Below are positions 26,074 to 39,829 of a DNA stretch of 64,000 bases, piece after piece. The stretch is from the NCBI GenBank assembly GCA_918026815.1, contig CAKJVC010000090.1:248001-312000 (forward strand). Reading direction: 5' to 3'. A model generated the notes under the pieces. That model searched no databases. It was not told the DNA's origin and was given only the letters and a program-made list of their open reading frames with translations. Positions within the stretch are counted from its first letter, which is position 1, and every line of letters starts with the position of its first letter. Source of the DNA: Chalara sp. BL73 (lineage: Eukaryota; Ascomycota; Leotiomycetes; Helotiales). A program made the translations under genes and the position numbers.

Positions 26074-26791
26074 AAAGTTTTCTCATAGGAGAAGGTTTAT
26101 CAGCATAGATCATTCTGGCATTTTTCAAACTTCTCTTGTTTTTCTGGTTTCCTGCTTTGGCCCAGTGCAGTCGACGTCGGATGGATAATCTGAACAGACA
26201 AGGACTCCCTTCCATAGATGCTAATTGATATGATATGAGTCGTAAATTTCAAATTATCTCTCGCCTTGAAAGGAAACCCCAATTGCCTTCTTGAGATCTG
26301 ATTCGAGCGCAACAACTGACGGGCACCCAGCGACCACACCATCATTCTGTAGCACGAATCGTGTCCATGTCATTTTTTATGCACAACAGTAAAAACAGGG
26401 CAGTTCATCTGCGAAGAAAAAACAAGATACGCAAGAACGAAGACATATTACTGTAGTCATGGGGAGCAACATACGATCGACGCGGAGGCGTTCTGTATTG
26501 CTGTACACGAAGATGTGGCTCTAGAGGAATTAGGAGAGATCGCGGAAGAGCTGAGATGTAATTGTTCGAGCGTACATGATGCAGCACGCCGTTTGAGCGC
26601 TGAAGATTTTTCGAAGGGGCAACATGCTCGTGCGTGCATGTTGCCAAGACCAGAACATGCAACTATTGTCGGGGGCAGTCAGGAAAAGGAAGGCTGATAT
26701 GAAGTCTTTGCCCCATGTGCAGTGCTCTCTCAGGGTCATATCCACAGTATGTATGATAGGCAAGAGGCGGCGCTTTACTTTGACTCGTGGT

Positions 26792-26864
26792 GAGAAAAGG
26801 AGAGAGGGAGAGAGGGAGAGAGGGAGAAGGAGAAAAAGGAGAAAAAAGGAGAAAAGGGAGGAAA
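26792..26864. repeat. 73-nt uninterrupted homopurine tract
   Basis: Every base from 26792 to 26864 is A or G, built of GAGAGG- and GAGAAAA-like units. It lies in the gene desert. Confidence 0.9.
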
Positions 26865-29800
26865 TAGAGTCAAGCAAAGATTATTCCAATGCGGTGTTAC
26901 GCAAAACACCGATCTGTATACAACGCCTTATAGGTCCAGGACGGTGACCGTCGAGCATCCATGAAGCGTCGCAACAGTCCACGCGCACAGATTTTGGAAA
27001 GTCGAGATTGTATGATTGCGTACAAGAGATCTCATCATGCTAAGGCTCCAACTGGTTAAGATTCTTCAAATGTTGTAGAGTATCCTTCTAGTAATAGTCT
27101 TGTAGTGGAAATGACTCTAAGTGCCTTACAAAGATGCATAGGATCGGGCTAGCTCCGAACTAGTAGAGGACGGCACCGGGCTTAAATCTAACTCCTGCAT
27201 ACCAGATCTAAGTAAAGTTACTAGTTATAAGTTCTCCACAGGACAAAGTATATACATGCCGGTATGTAGTGGCTGCGCACTATCAGGCAGTATGCCGGCC
27301 GCGTGAGCAAACTTTAGTGGAATCCATCGGCTCCGAGCTTAAATTGATAATAGCGTTATGATCGATTTGAACGCAAGACATACCGCGTGTTCCGTAAACT
27401 CTGATCAAACTTCAAGGCTAATTATGGCGTTATCCGTTAGTTATTGATGGATTCGGCATATCTGGAAACATATTACTAAATTAAAATTTATCGAAACCAT
27501 ATCTGCTTACATGCGATTCATGTACAATAGCTGGCACCGGCAATGAAAATAGCTTATGGGATCATTGCCATGTCTTTGGATTCGTGTTACCACAGCGAAG
27601 TATACAATTGTAAAGGCAATGCATGCATGCGTCCTGAGCACTATAGGAAGCATCTCAAGTGGCTGCGGCCCTGCCTCCATCCTCTACGTTTTCTTCGATT
27701 GTCACTTATGAATATTGTCCAGCTGCCTCTTGGTACTGAAGGCACGGGGGCCTTCCTCATCTCCCCACATCCATTGATTAACATGTCGGGGATTATGCTC
27801 TAGCGGGGTCAACGCAACTACCACTGCCGAGACACCACAACTTTAGTGTAAATCTCTTCATCCCTGTATTCATCATAAAAAGCTAGATGTAATGGTGATT
27901 TTGGAAAGATATTACGAGCGTCGAGGAGACGCCGAGATACAAGTGCTTGTGTGATAGTCAATGGTTTTATTTGAATGGCTCCATTCAGAATCTGGCGGGT
28001 TTAGATCTCAGCTAAAGCTGATGATGTTGACCATCCCTGGCGTCAATACTTTGGCGACTAACCCTTGATCGACGCGTTAAGCAGTCTTGACCCTGCCAAG
28101 CAAAGTTCATATCTGTAATCATGGAAATGTGACGGACATGTTTTTGGGTTGGAAATCGAAGAGTTTCACATACTACTGCTGCTCATGGATTCCTTGGTGT
28201 ATCTTGCCCGTAGCTATACCTTTTCTGGCGTTATATGCCGGAAGCAGATGACTATCACCCGTTGGGTTTGCACAACTAGGATTTGTGCAGCAAAAGGACC
28301 GGTATGCAAATGCATGCATGAACCGTTGCAGAGTGACCAAGCTCTTACGCCATGGTTTACAAAACTTCGAATTCTCTCCTAAGTCAATTGATCATACTAT
28401 GCCAAATGCTACTGTTCGAAGATTTGTGAATGAAACATTCGATTGAGCACAACACTCAGCCTATATTCAATTGTTATGATAGTGTGGATCTATAGATGTT
28501 CCTAGAGTAAACTTTCATTCTATTCCAAGAAGCACCAATCCTTGTCATTCACAACATAAACAGCAATTGGACTCTTCCTTGTGCTTGGTACATGTTTGGA
28601 CCATGGCCCCAGACCGGCAGTGTTGTCACGACGGTCAAAGCGTCATGCTAGATGTCGCCATGGTGGTGCCACTACAAGAGTCATTGATCGTATTAAAATA
28701 TAAACACGAACGTCTAGAGCAATTTGGTGTAGATCAAGTTGATAAAACTCGAAAAATGGCAGCTGCATTCCGCGAAGTTTTGGGATATGGCAAGTGATCT
28801 TTGTAGCGGACGAACATTCATTGATTGAGTACGGTGTTGGTACAATAGTCCAGCGTTTCAGGATCGATACTTACCACAGTCGCTCTGTAACTTTCCTCGG
28901 CATGACTTGCATGCAGGCTCATCAAACAGGAGGAAAGACTTTAAATTTGGCTACCGTGAAGCCTCGGTTTTCGACGCAAGCCACTGTCAGAAAATTTGTG
29001 TAGAATTTAGGATGCTGTACGCAGCTGAGCGTGATGTGAATACGAGATATCAGTTGTAGGTTTGGATTGTTCAGTTTGAAATTGGTTTGATCAATCTCTA
29101 CCAACTCCCGTCACTTTCACAACACTGCACTAGCTGACGAACACTTGGTCCGTGGTATCCACTAATTGCAGACTGAGGAGGCATCGGCCAATGACTTCTG
29201 TTCGTGATGCACACAACAGAGTAAATGGCGCTCATTTGACAAGCCATACGCAAGGGCAAATGGCACACTTGACCATAACAATAAACATTCAAGGGTTTCA
29301 CCGTCTTTTACAAATTAAAACCGAATGCAATACGGCAACAAGGGCAAATCTAAACAGATTGGTTGATATGCTACTGCTGAAGAGAATTCTACATAGGCTT
29401 GAGGGGTTGACCACCAGGCTATGCTAAACTGGTGCAGAGAGAACATTTCGGTCTGATAATACATCTCAAGGGTAGAGCGAAAGAAGATTTTGCAACCAAA
29501 CAACACGAAATTTTTTGTGTGTAGGAAAAATCCAGCCAATAAGCGAGCAAAACTAAGAATGCTGTTCCTGGTTTGAAGGATATCAGTTGGCTCGGATAAC
29601 AAGCCAACAATAGTTAGTCAAGATAAGGAGTTCCACCATCACAAAGAGTTTCGGTTGTGTTTCGACGTCGACTGCCCACTTCGACCAAGGGTCTCGATCA
29701 CTTCCAAGCAGAGCTAGATGGAGAGAAAAATGGGCAATGCTAGCCAAGACACTCGTCCGTGCAATGCTTCAGGAATAAAGACCACGTTTCTTTGCTCCGT

Positions 29801-32800
29801 AGCCGTCAATCTTCCGCTCTCCGCACTGACCTTTGTGTTGGGTTGACAGCGGCAGCTGTGGCACCGAACAGCGTACAGTTCAATAATAATTAATTATCCA
29901 GCCGCTCTTAGAAGCCCGTAAACACAATTATCGATACACGAAAGTCTAACATCATCCTATGGTTTGACAGAGTTTCTTGTCCGCTGAAATAGTCGACCGC
30001 ACCGCTTTGAGGAAGGACCACGAACATTTTGTCAGCTTCGTGCGGTGATGGACCTACTGGTGGCGAAGCGAGCTGCAGGAACCCTTGGAAGCACAACAGC
30101 TCGCTAGGAGCTTTAAAGGAGTATTTTCTGCGTGAAGAGAGCTGCTGTGCGTGACGTGGAGCTTAGTTTGAAGATAACACCATGTAGAGCAGTCTGTTCC
30201 TGTCACCATGCAGAAAAAGTGTTGTGATAAGGGGGTGGCCTAGACTATTGGTGCCGGCAACGTTCTGAAGACGGAAGACGCCCGTCTTCCGGTCTGATGA
30301 CCTGCTGTGATCGGTGGTCAAGGCCTGCACCCACGGAGTGATTTCCCTCAAAGTCGGGAAGTCGGCATATACAACAAGACTAAGGAGGGGTCAACAAGGT
30401 AAGGCTTGTTGACGAGGCTTCTACCTGGTAGGGGAGTTTGATGTGGCGGAGAACCTCTGGTATGTTATCTGTGGTATAATGGCCAATTCTGAAGTGTTTA
30501 AAGTCGGCTTTCGGATGCAAAGTAGAAGGAGGATTTGTTATGCTGTTGAAGGTTCTGGACGGCACAATCGATGAGGTCCTGTGCCGCATAATAGTGAGTT
30601 GCATAGTACTGGTATGAAAATAATATGCACTACTCCGAAAGTAGAGCAGGCAGGTAGGACTTACTGCGCCTGGTTGTTTCACAAGTCTCCCATCTAGATG
30701 GTGATTCGTGAAGCTGGAAGGCGGGGTTAAGGTTTGATGGATGTTTTGTCGTGGAACTCGGCCGTCTCGTTGGGTTGAGCTGGGCTTGGAGTTTGGCGAA
30801 TCTTGACTCTAGGATATCAGGCTTGTTTCCGCGCCGCACCGCACACATACACCTTGGCACCGCCACATCGCTTAATGCCTATTGTCTAACCGAAAATGCA
30901 CCCTTTGTAAGCTTGCTCGATGGTGCCGATTGGTCAGAGTATATACACATGGCTTTCTCTCAAATCGGCATGATTCATGACCACAGCCACATGCCAGCCT
31001 CTCTGATTGAAAGATCAATAATCAGGAAGATATGCTTCACTAAAACTTTGAGATGAATGCCCATCATCTTAAGCCAAACGCTATGGTCAAGCATCTCGGT
31101 GATTATTATGAGACTTGGTTAATGAAACGGAAATCAATGTATTATTAGAAGCTTTATCTTCTGCTATGGGATCATATCGGGACCTGAATGACGACTGCTA
31201 TATTGGAGATAGCTTCAAGCCGCCCATGCGCCGATACAGCTGATTCTGTATCTAGTCCGTGCCAATAGTGGCGACCTAGCATTATCGATGATCCATCAGA
31301 TCTTTTGCGAAATACGGAAATTCTCTGGTCATCCACCACTCCTCAATCCCCTTGAATCTTTCATGAGGACGGGTTTCTTATTACTTGGTCGAAGTACAAC
31401 TGACTAGGTGTTACAAGAGGCTTTTTACCATCTGAGCCTTCGAAGGAAATATCAGCCTCATTTCTACTACAGTGCAAGGTCGCCTTCAGGCTCTGCTAAT
31501 GGTTTGCCATATATTCTAATCAAATCTACCTCGTACACAAGGCAAGTCAGAATATCTGTGTCTTTGTGAAAATGAATATCAACTGAAGGATTCGAGCTTG
31601 ACAACAACGAGGCTTAAGTGGCGGAGATGGTCCCTTAATCACCGATAAGAGCTAACCCATCAACCCCTTTTCATCTAGCGAGGTCGCTATTTGCTGTTTG
31701 GCCGTATATTCTAAGTAAAGACCTAACACTCTGAATTCGGTGAGTCTAGGGTTCAGCCACACAGTTGGTTGTCGGGATTGTCTACCTTTTCGTCCATTTA
31801 GCGTCGTGGCCACGCTTCTTGGTAACACGGAGTTTACGACGAGCAGTGAAATGGTAGCTGGCACGAGAACGTGCCGTTGCGAGATCCGGAGCCAGGCCCT
31901 CGCATCAGCCTAGTCTAGCCTATCCGAAGGACCCGGGTCAGTGTCATGCCACTGAAGCCCATGCAAATGAAGCCTATTTCTCAGGGCTGGCCATGCCGGG
32001 TCGTCAAAACAGGCCATTTCGAGGGTAGAGAGTCAGCGATAGTCCAGGGGGGCCCAGGGGTGCTGGACACATGTTCCTTGAGTCGGCACCCTGGTCAAGA
32101 AGGGGTAGTCTATTGTATGCCCTAAACCCAGCTGGTGGTGTTTCTTTGGTGATGGCACCCACCTTACCCCGCTGTGCTTGCTGACGGCAGGAGAGAAGAG
32201 CACGTATCCCGTAAATTACGAGTAGGCGAAGGATGCCTCATTCGTCCCCCAGCGGAATGGTACGAAGTGATGTTCTCTGTAATCCGCATGTGTGATGTAA
32301 CTTGTACAGTATATACCAGTACTGTATGTATCCAACGGCACAAGAAGTTTCTTCAGTGAAGTTGGTTTTGCAGGGTGTTGCTATGTGAATTGCTGATTTG
32401 TGATTGTATATGCCGGGCGCGCGCTCGTCTATCGATCCCGCAAACAGTCTAAACAATATGGTAATATAGTTCACCGGAAGAGAGCCGAGCAAGCGAGCTA
32501 AGCTGATGGAGAGATGTTAGTCAAACAGGTCGTGGATCGAAGGTGCAACAATATCATCGTCATCGTCTTCTTCATCTTCATCATCGCAGGAGGTTTTAAT
32601 CCGCTTCCTGCGTCTCCTTCCTTTCTCTCGCAAGGCCCGCGAACTAGATTGATTCATGGCCATCGACTGACCGCCCCGGGAATTGCAATTGCAAATACCA
32701 AATGCAAAGTTACCTAAATTTACTTTTTCGACTTACTCGAGCGACATGAATTGACTAATTACTCGACGCTCATCGTCGTCGTCGTCCTCCGTACTATATT

Positions 32801-33180
32801 GTGCTGCCCGCCTGGCATTGTGGGGCTGTGTGTGCTAAGTCAGGACAGTGCAGTAAGTCCAGCACTGTAGTACTGTATTTTATTGTATGCGACCCTCCAT
32901 CCTCCCTCCCTTGCACTCTCTCTCTCTCAGTCCCCAGGCCCTAGTCCTGGCCCTGACCCTGGCCCTAACCCCTGAACCCCGGCCCTGGCTCTCCCTTTAC
33001 AGCGCTGTACGGCCCCTATCCATGCCCGCAGCCATGCATCCCCATGGCCCTATACCTTGCCTTGGGCGAAAAGCTGCCCCTGACCCACCACGGTCCCCTG
33101 GAGACTTTTCCTGCGCAACCCCGGGCAGCGCAATGCCATAGTTCTGCGCCAACCTTGCTTCGTGAACGGCTAATGTCTTA
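26865..33180. other. Gene desert, right part
   Basis: No gene is supported. Short open frames (for example around 28567–28797 and 32887–33141) lack domains and splice context. C/T-rich simple sequence increases toward the right, including CGTCGT-type trinucleotide runs near 32560 and 32775 and a CCTGGC-type repeat near 32950. Confidence 0.5.
32933..32989. repeat. CCTGGCCCT-type C-rich degenerate tandem repeat
   Basis: Several imperfect repeats of a CCCTGGC/CCCTGAC unit in a strongly C-rich strand. Confidence 0.7.
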
Positions 33181-34479
33181 AGTATCTCGTGAGGTTAAGC
33201 TCTATCCAGTATAGCTTTTCTTCCTGCACCTCAGGTAGTTTGAGCTTTTTTACTGTATCGTCGATAGCTAACCCAGGCCGGCTGTCAGACGTATCAACTA
33301 CCACCTTGTTCCTGATTGACAAGTCGAAATTATGGAACTGTACTCCACTCGACCTAGGTAATATTTACAAAAAAGACTCTCAGACACGGACTCCACCAAC
33401 CCTCCGGAAATCCTCGAAAACCCTCACATATAGCGTCTCCTCACGAACTCTCTCTCTGCTCCTGGTCCGTCACTTCAACTTCAGAGAACGGCAGCCATTC
33501 AAGCCAAGACCACTTCCCCATTCTTGTACCGTTGCCGTGTTGGCTCGACTGTATAAACTGGCACTCAGTTCCTTCATCCTATTTTGCATATAATTCGCAC
33601 CTGCGACTTGTCTCGCCCTACCACACTAATCGTCCACAACAAAGCTCAATTATTGGTGCCATCGCTACTGGTCTTTACATCAAAGCATTACTACGCAACT
33701 TCCGTAAGATCCACGCTGGTGCCTTCTTGCAGATACTTAGGCTGTACAACCTTCTTGTCGCCCGTCTTGCCAGTGTCGGAAGATAATTGGCTCCCTGGAC
33801 TGAGTTATATTCACTGGCAATATACTTCTCTGGACTATTCCGCCTTTGAGTACAATTGATATAAGCATGCACTTCGTTTCACAACTGTGAAAGCGACTAC
33901 TTAATACAAACACCGGAATACCTGCGAAACACCTTGCTTTTCATATCTACCCTGTCAAGTCTCTTCGCAAATACACTGAACACTCTCGGCAAGCGTGTTT
34001 GTGCTTTTTCCTACACATCGCAAAAGGATACCGGAGTTCGAAAATTTTGAACGGGTATGCTTATGTCCAGCATTTCTGTCCCATAAGACGTCTATCACCC
34101 TATACTGATTGGTCTAGTCGCAACTCAACTTCTGTGAGGTTGAACCTTCCAGCACATAGCCAGCTAGTATTCAGAAAGTATCTATAGCAGCTCTCGATAC
34201 TCCTGAACATCGTTGTCCTAGCGGCTAAATTGTCCCTGCGCTGGACGCCATCTTTTCACGGTGCACTTGCGTACAATTTCACCCCAAACTAGCCAGAAGT
34301 TCTAATTACCAAGCACGGGAACTAAATAGGAGAGGTCTTCACAACATTCTTTGGAGGGAAAACGATCACCTAATAAATCATAATCTATCAACAAGAAGTC
34401 TATCTCGCGTGGTTGGTATCCATCTTGGTGGACCATCATACGGTTAGACCTGAGAGAAATTTTACGAGAAGACTACAGA
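33181..34479 (+). promoter_or_regulatory. Probable promoter and long 5' leader of the C2H2 factor gene
   Basis: The plus strand is pyrimidine-rich over much of this stretch and holds several short upstream open frames. Long leaders with upstream frames are common for fungal developmental regulators. The transcription start cannot be placed from sequence, so this is an inference from composition and position. Confidence 0.35.
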
Positions 34480-35877
34480 ATGGACGTTATGGAACTCGTA
34501 GAGAACGAGCCAAACTCGAGGCCATTTCAATGTGATTGGCAAACGTGCAATAAGGTAAGTAAACAGCTATAAATGTCAACAGAAAGCAGCACGCGCTGAC
34601 CTATACACAAGAGCTTCAATCGGAAGTCTGACCTTCAGAGACATTACCGGATCCATACAAATGAGCGCCCGTACTCATGTATGACTCCTGGGTGCGGAAA
34701 GAGCTTCATTCAGAGAAGTGCTCTTACTGTTCATATCCGGACCCACACAGGCGAGAAACCGCACCAGTGCCTCCATATTGGTTGTGGCAAAAGGTTTTCT
34801 GATGTAAGGAAGCTAGTTTTTAGGTTACCGCACCAAGAAAACTACTCTTACTAACTTATGATGTAGTCATCGAGTCTTGCACGCCATCGCCGGATTCATA
34901 CAGGAAAAAGGCCATATAAATGTGCTCACGAGGGCTGTCTGAAGAGGTGAGTAGTGCATAGGATCTAATATAATAATTGGCTAATATGGCTTAGCTTTTG
35001 CCGGAAGACTACCATGGTTAAACACCAACGTCGGTCCCACCAACGAGGCCTTCACTCTTCAGAGCTCGATGACGGTGAAACCTCGGAATCAGATAACGGA
35101 GATTCACCGTCAACTCCACAGCACTCGAGCCAAATACAATGGCCACAGAACGCGACCATAACGTCACACTCGGCGATCCAGTCAAACCATCAATTGCAGA
35201 GAGCTCATTCATTCGCTGACTTCGGACAACATGAAGGCTTTCCAGTTCAACCAAACTATGTTCACCGGCATAGTGTTTCTGGTAATGGGAGCTTTCACCC
35301 CTCTATCCCAGAGCATGGGCAACCACAATTGATAAATCGAGCTCCTAGCCTCCCTGCTCACTCTTCGTACTATGTAACTGAGCATAACAACCCAGGGGTA
35401 GCAACTCTTAACACGAACCCTCCTCCTCTGCAAACCTACCACATGCCTCGCCACCAGCCTTCGCAGGAATTGCTTCTCAGCAGCCCAAGCAGCTACTCTT
35501 CAGCTTCGAGAGCGAGTCCACTTCCTCAGGAGACTTACTATACTCACCAAGGACCACAAGCTGCAACTTATGCCCTGCACAATGCATCTCCTGTTGACCA
35601 ACAACCGATGATTCAGTATCAGCAACAACTAAATCAACAACAGCCACAGCCCCCGCAACCGCCGCAGGTTGCTCATGTTCAAGAACAATATCATCAACCA
35701 GCTCCACAGAACGGGCAATGGTACGAGGGTGTAGCCTATCAACCACCAGTTGAGGTTATCAGTCACATCTCGCCTTATCATCCTGGTCAAGTCGTTTTCC
35801 ACGATCCATGGCAAAAGATTGAAACATTTGACGACCCATCCCTCCAATTACCCAGTGCTCGCATCGAGAACATGTAG
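34480..35877 (+). CDS. Four-finger C2H2 zinc finger transcription factor (409 aa)
   Basis: Four exons, 34480–34554, 34612–34803, 34867–34946 and 34995–35877, all with GT–AG introns; the splices fall inside the finger array. Four consecutive C2H2 fingers occupy about residues 18–140: [60 protein letters not shown] and [20 protein letters not shown]. They are joined by TGEKP-like linkers (TNERP, TGEKP, TGKRP), the arrangement of sequence-specific DNA binding. The rest is an acidic Ser/Asp patch ([18 protein letters not shown]) and a Gln/Pro/His-rich tail ([16 protein letters not shown]), a likely activation region. I know similar fungal factors but cannot name an ortholog. The large desert upstream suggests complex regulation. 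Confidence 0.92.
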
Positions 35878-37655
35878 TCATCACATGGTGTCTTATAAGG
35901 TCAACCTGCTCAACGAAAACGTCCCAACACTGATCGCCCCATGCGGTTGTTTCCTACGTCACTTTCATCAATGTATCATTATCCTCGGTCCCTTGATACC
36001 CCGAGAGAGTTGTGGATGGCACAGCACCACAATCTCTGTTTTGTTTGCCATCACATCCGAACATATTTCCTTTCCCTATCGCGTCCGCCGATATCACGTT
36101 TCACGATATATCACGAGCCACTTACACTCAACATACCCTCGCCGTACACATAACGATGTTACGACTTTGTCTCTCTGATAATGCTAGTCGTATCAGAAGA
36201 CCTTTTCGACGTCGCCTTTCTTGGGCTCCGCGGCCCGTACATTTCCTTTGGTTCGTTTTCTTCCTATTGGCTAGTTATTAGTAATAATTTTGGGGTTCTT
36301 TTCTTTTTTTTTTGTTTTTTTTGCCGAACAGTTTACCAGAAATATTCTTGGTAGTGTAATTGAGTGGTTTTGAGCACATACGCAGAGGCAGTAATGAGTT
36401 TGTCTCACGGAGTCATGAGGCAACGACGAGTGGCATTTTTGTATATCCTGTACATGCATTGCGAAAGGATGGGGTGGCCGAAGTTGAGTCTAAAATGGAT
36501 AGTGCGGGACGAAGAAGATGATGTGAAGAGCCATGTAAGATTAGTATTTGGTTATTATAGTTGCACCAGTAACTCGAGTGTACCTGTAGCAATATAAAGG
36601 CTAGGATAAACATACGCATTTGAAAAATCCCCAGGCCTTCTATTTACTTATTGGACCGTCTCGTACCGACTTGTGCTTCCACAACACATCAGCTCTCCGC
36701 ATTAGAGAAGACATGATTCAAGAAGTAGGATTTAAAACCAATCTAAGCTTTGCAAGAGTGGAACGTGGGTAAGATCACAGCATGACTAAATGGTGCACTT
36801 AACACTTGACTTAGTTTGCGTAACTCAAAACACCAACAAGCAACTTAGAGGGCAGCAACTCCTGATTAATGATATCTTGATGTCCCATATCCAGAACCAC
36901 GTGATGTGTATAGTTCCTCGCATCGCGCTACGAATAGAATTAAATTTAGATAGCTTCTACATTAATATTATTTATTGAGGTATACTGGGCTTCAATAAGA
37001 TTACGAATGCTTAAAAATGCTCTGTGAAATAACGCTGAAGCATCACGTGCATAGATGGTTGTTTAGGCTTCTTAACTAGCTACTCCTTTTATCATTCCAT
37101 TCATTTCCGCTGCAAACCAGAAAACTCCCACCGGTGTCATATCGCATGCTCATCTAACTACTCTCACCTGGGTGGCTCGCATCACTTCAGAGCAGTTATG
37201 ATTAGTATCGGCCAAAATTATAACAGAGTCAGTGTTATCTTGCACACAAGATTGGGGATGCGTTGAAGTCTACTATATATGCTCATCCTAAGGTCTCATA
37301 AGCAATGGAATATATAATGACGAGGTATCACACCGAGGGAATACCCACTCAGAATGAATGTTTACCCCTGGCCAGGGACAAATCTATCCTTGAGCATGTG
37401 CTATTTCCACACGAGAAGATCAAAATAAAAAACCAGAATTTAGGACTTTCAAAATATGTAACGTTTCAAACTGTTTGTGAAAAGGTGTGACGAAATAGCA
37501 CTCTAGGGTATAGTCATTTACTCCGTGTATTATCCTGGAGCCTGCACTACCAGCCAACGCCAGTCACCAAAGCTCCTTTTCATGCCTATCTATACATCTC
37601 ATTTCCCTAATACCATCTGGATCGGTCTGCTCCTATTCAGTAAGCATACTACATA
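35878..37655. other. Intergenic region, 3' flank of the C2H2 gene
   Basis: It contains a T-rich run around 36300–36322 and no supported gene. The right end is the 3' flank of the convergent ING/PHD gene. Confidence 0.45.
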
Positions 37656-39829
37656 TCATCTGTTATTTGATCGTTTCAACCCTAGTTTTAACCTGCAGTC
37701 CTCGCAGTACCATTTCACTATATCCAGTTAGCTTCTGCCCGAAAGAATATGTAGAGAGCAATACCCTTTTCTTTGGGCGCAACTTTCAGGCCGGCACATT
37801 CCAGATGAAACCATTCCTTCTCGCAAGTCTCACCGTCACAGCCGACCATCTCACCATAACTAACACCATTACAATAACAATACCTAGGCTCGTCGGGATT
37901 GATCTCCTCGTCGTCGTCGTCGTCGCCTGGAACGCTACTTGTATCATCATCCTCCCGACTACGCGCTGCTAGAAGTTGCTGTGCAGCAGCTCCAGCTCCT
38001 TTCTTATGGCTGCGTTTGTTGTTTGATGCAGCTTCTAATGCAGTGCGCGCTGACCGTGAGCGGGTCGGCTCGTTAAATTGCGAAATATGAGGAGTAGATG
38101 GTTTGCTTGCTCGGCCAGATTTGGTCATTGTTATAGTTGTAGACCGAATATCCTGCATAGGCTCACCATTCGATTCGGTTTCTTCTCGCTTTAAGGCGGT
38201 TTCCTTTCGCGTGCCCACCAGGCTTGACCCGATTAGATCTGTCTCAGATTGCCGAGCATCTTCAGATGACTGTTCTCCTTTCGAAGTGACACCCGAATCC
38301 TTCACTACAGCTTTGGCATCAGAATTGATCTGCCCAGCACCGCCAGATGAAGCAGATATCTCAGAGCTTCCTGGAATGATTGCGGTTTGCTTGTTTGATG
38401 TAGCTGATGAGGGGCGTTGTTTAGAATTCTCTACCATCGTCTGAGTAGAATTCTGTCTGCCCCTCGAAGATGCTGGCTTGCTGCCATTGGCAACTGGTGA
38501 AGGCGCCCGTCCACCCAATTTTGCATCTGGGAATGTACTACGTATTGGCGAAGATGCCAGAGAAGGCGACATTGCAATAGATGTTACTGTATTGTTTCTG
38601 GTGTATTGCATCAGCACATGAATATACATCAGTTGGGAACCAAACACATACCTTTTTCTTGAATGACCATTTGTTGCATTCGGAGCTCTTTGCCGTTTCT
38701 TAGTACCATCTATCGGAGGTGTTTCCCTTGGGCTTGCTGCTTTCTTCGTGACACTACCATTGGTTCCTAGCATTCCGCTCAGGGCTCGTTCCATGCCCGT
38801 TCCACCGTTTTGCCCCTTTTCAACTTTTCGACGTTTTGCAGTGTTTCCATTTGCAATAGTACCATTGGTTATACCAAGTCCTATAGCCGCTGTTTCACCT
38901 GCTTTTCTGACTTTACTATTCCCATGAACCTTCTTCTCGCGTTGCCTTGCATCATGGTGATCGTCAAAATCAGATTCTACATGATTTTTGTTGCTCTTTT
39001 TTGCGAGCAACGCCTGTTTCCTTTCGTCACTCCTCGCTGCCGCTTCGTCTACTAGACGTTGTGCTGCAGCCGACAGATTTTGTACAGCAGCAATATCCCT
39101 ACGCGAGCCACCACCTGAGCTTGTCTTGTGTGTGCGATTCTCAGGGTACGCCCAATGTGTCAGACTCCCGCAACGTGCTTCTTCACTAATTTCATTCTCG
39201 ACATGGGGAAAGCAGTCGTCAATCCGAGCAAGCTGTTTGTTGAGAGCTTCAGTTGCAGTGGAGATGACATGATTCTTCTCGTCAAGGGATAGAAGCATAT
39301 TCGACATCGTGTAGGCGCAATGTTGGAAGAGTTTTCGCCGTTCAAGATTTGCATCGTCCCAGGGCGCATTCGCCGAAGCGTCATGAGTGTCAGGTATAGG
39401 GGCAAGAGAAATGGTCTGGCCGTTCGCAATAGACCCATTGGTACTCTCAGGCGCGCTCACTGAGTTAGATGGTTGAACTAGAGAGTTGCCAGAGCCGCCT
39501 AGTGGTTGGCGCTCTGGTGGAGGAGCATTCAATGCAGAGCTGATATATTTTCCCAGATCTTCTTCTGGCGCAAATATTTTCGCGTCCACTTCTTTAAGCA
39601 AAGTAAAGTGTCGCACAAGCTCCTTTGGCAGAGCTGTTATTGCATCAGCAAAGTGTGTGATGGCGGGGAAGATGTCGATGGCTTGTTCAGGACTTGGAGG
39701 ACCATCTGCTCCACTAAGAGGCTCTCTTGCGCCAAATTGTCGTGAGCCAGCTAACGATGACCTTGGAGGATTAGTGCGCGTTTGGCGTATAGGCTGAGCT
39801 CTGCGACTCGACGAGAGATTCGACTTCAT
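37656..39829 (-). CDS. ING-family protein with C-terminal PHD finger (690 aa)
   Basis: Three exons, 38652–39829, 37765–38597 and 37656–37717. The last splice (intron 37718–37764, branch CTAACT) completes the PHD finger: YCYCNGVSYGEMVGCDGETC, then EWFHLECAGLKVAP and KVKWYCEDC. This gives the C4HC3 ligand set and aromatic residues of the ING type, which reads H3K4me3 in known members. The N-terminal ING helices are visible as ALPKELVRHFTLLKEVDAKI and LSLDEKNHVISTATEALNKQ. Between them is a long Ser/Ala/Lys-rich linker. ING proteins are subunits of histone acetyltransferase (Yng2) or deacetylase (Pho23) complexes. The long linker fits Pho23-like fungal members better, but the sequence alone does not decide. 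Intron 38598–38651 is 54 nt, has no in-frame stop and keeps frame if retained. Confidence 0.9.

Larger units (their letters stand above)
19698..26791. other. Gene desert, left part
   Basis: No open frame longer than about 150 codons and no recognisable domain on either strand. The sequence is A/T-leaning and includes simple repeats: a (TCAAAA)4 run at about 23836–23858, a GACA-rich run near 24240 and a 7-bp tandem repeat near 26050. No intact transposon, tRNA or rRNA was seen. Unrecognised non-coding RNA genes or decayed repeats may lie here. Confidence 0.5.
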
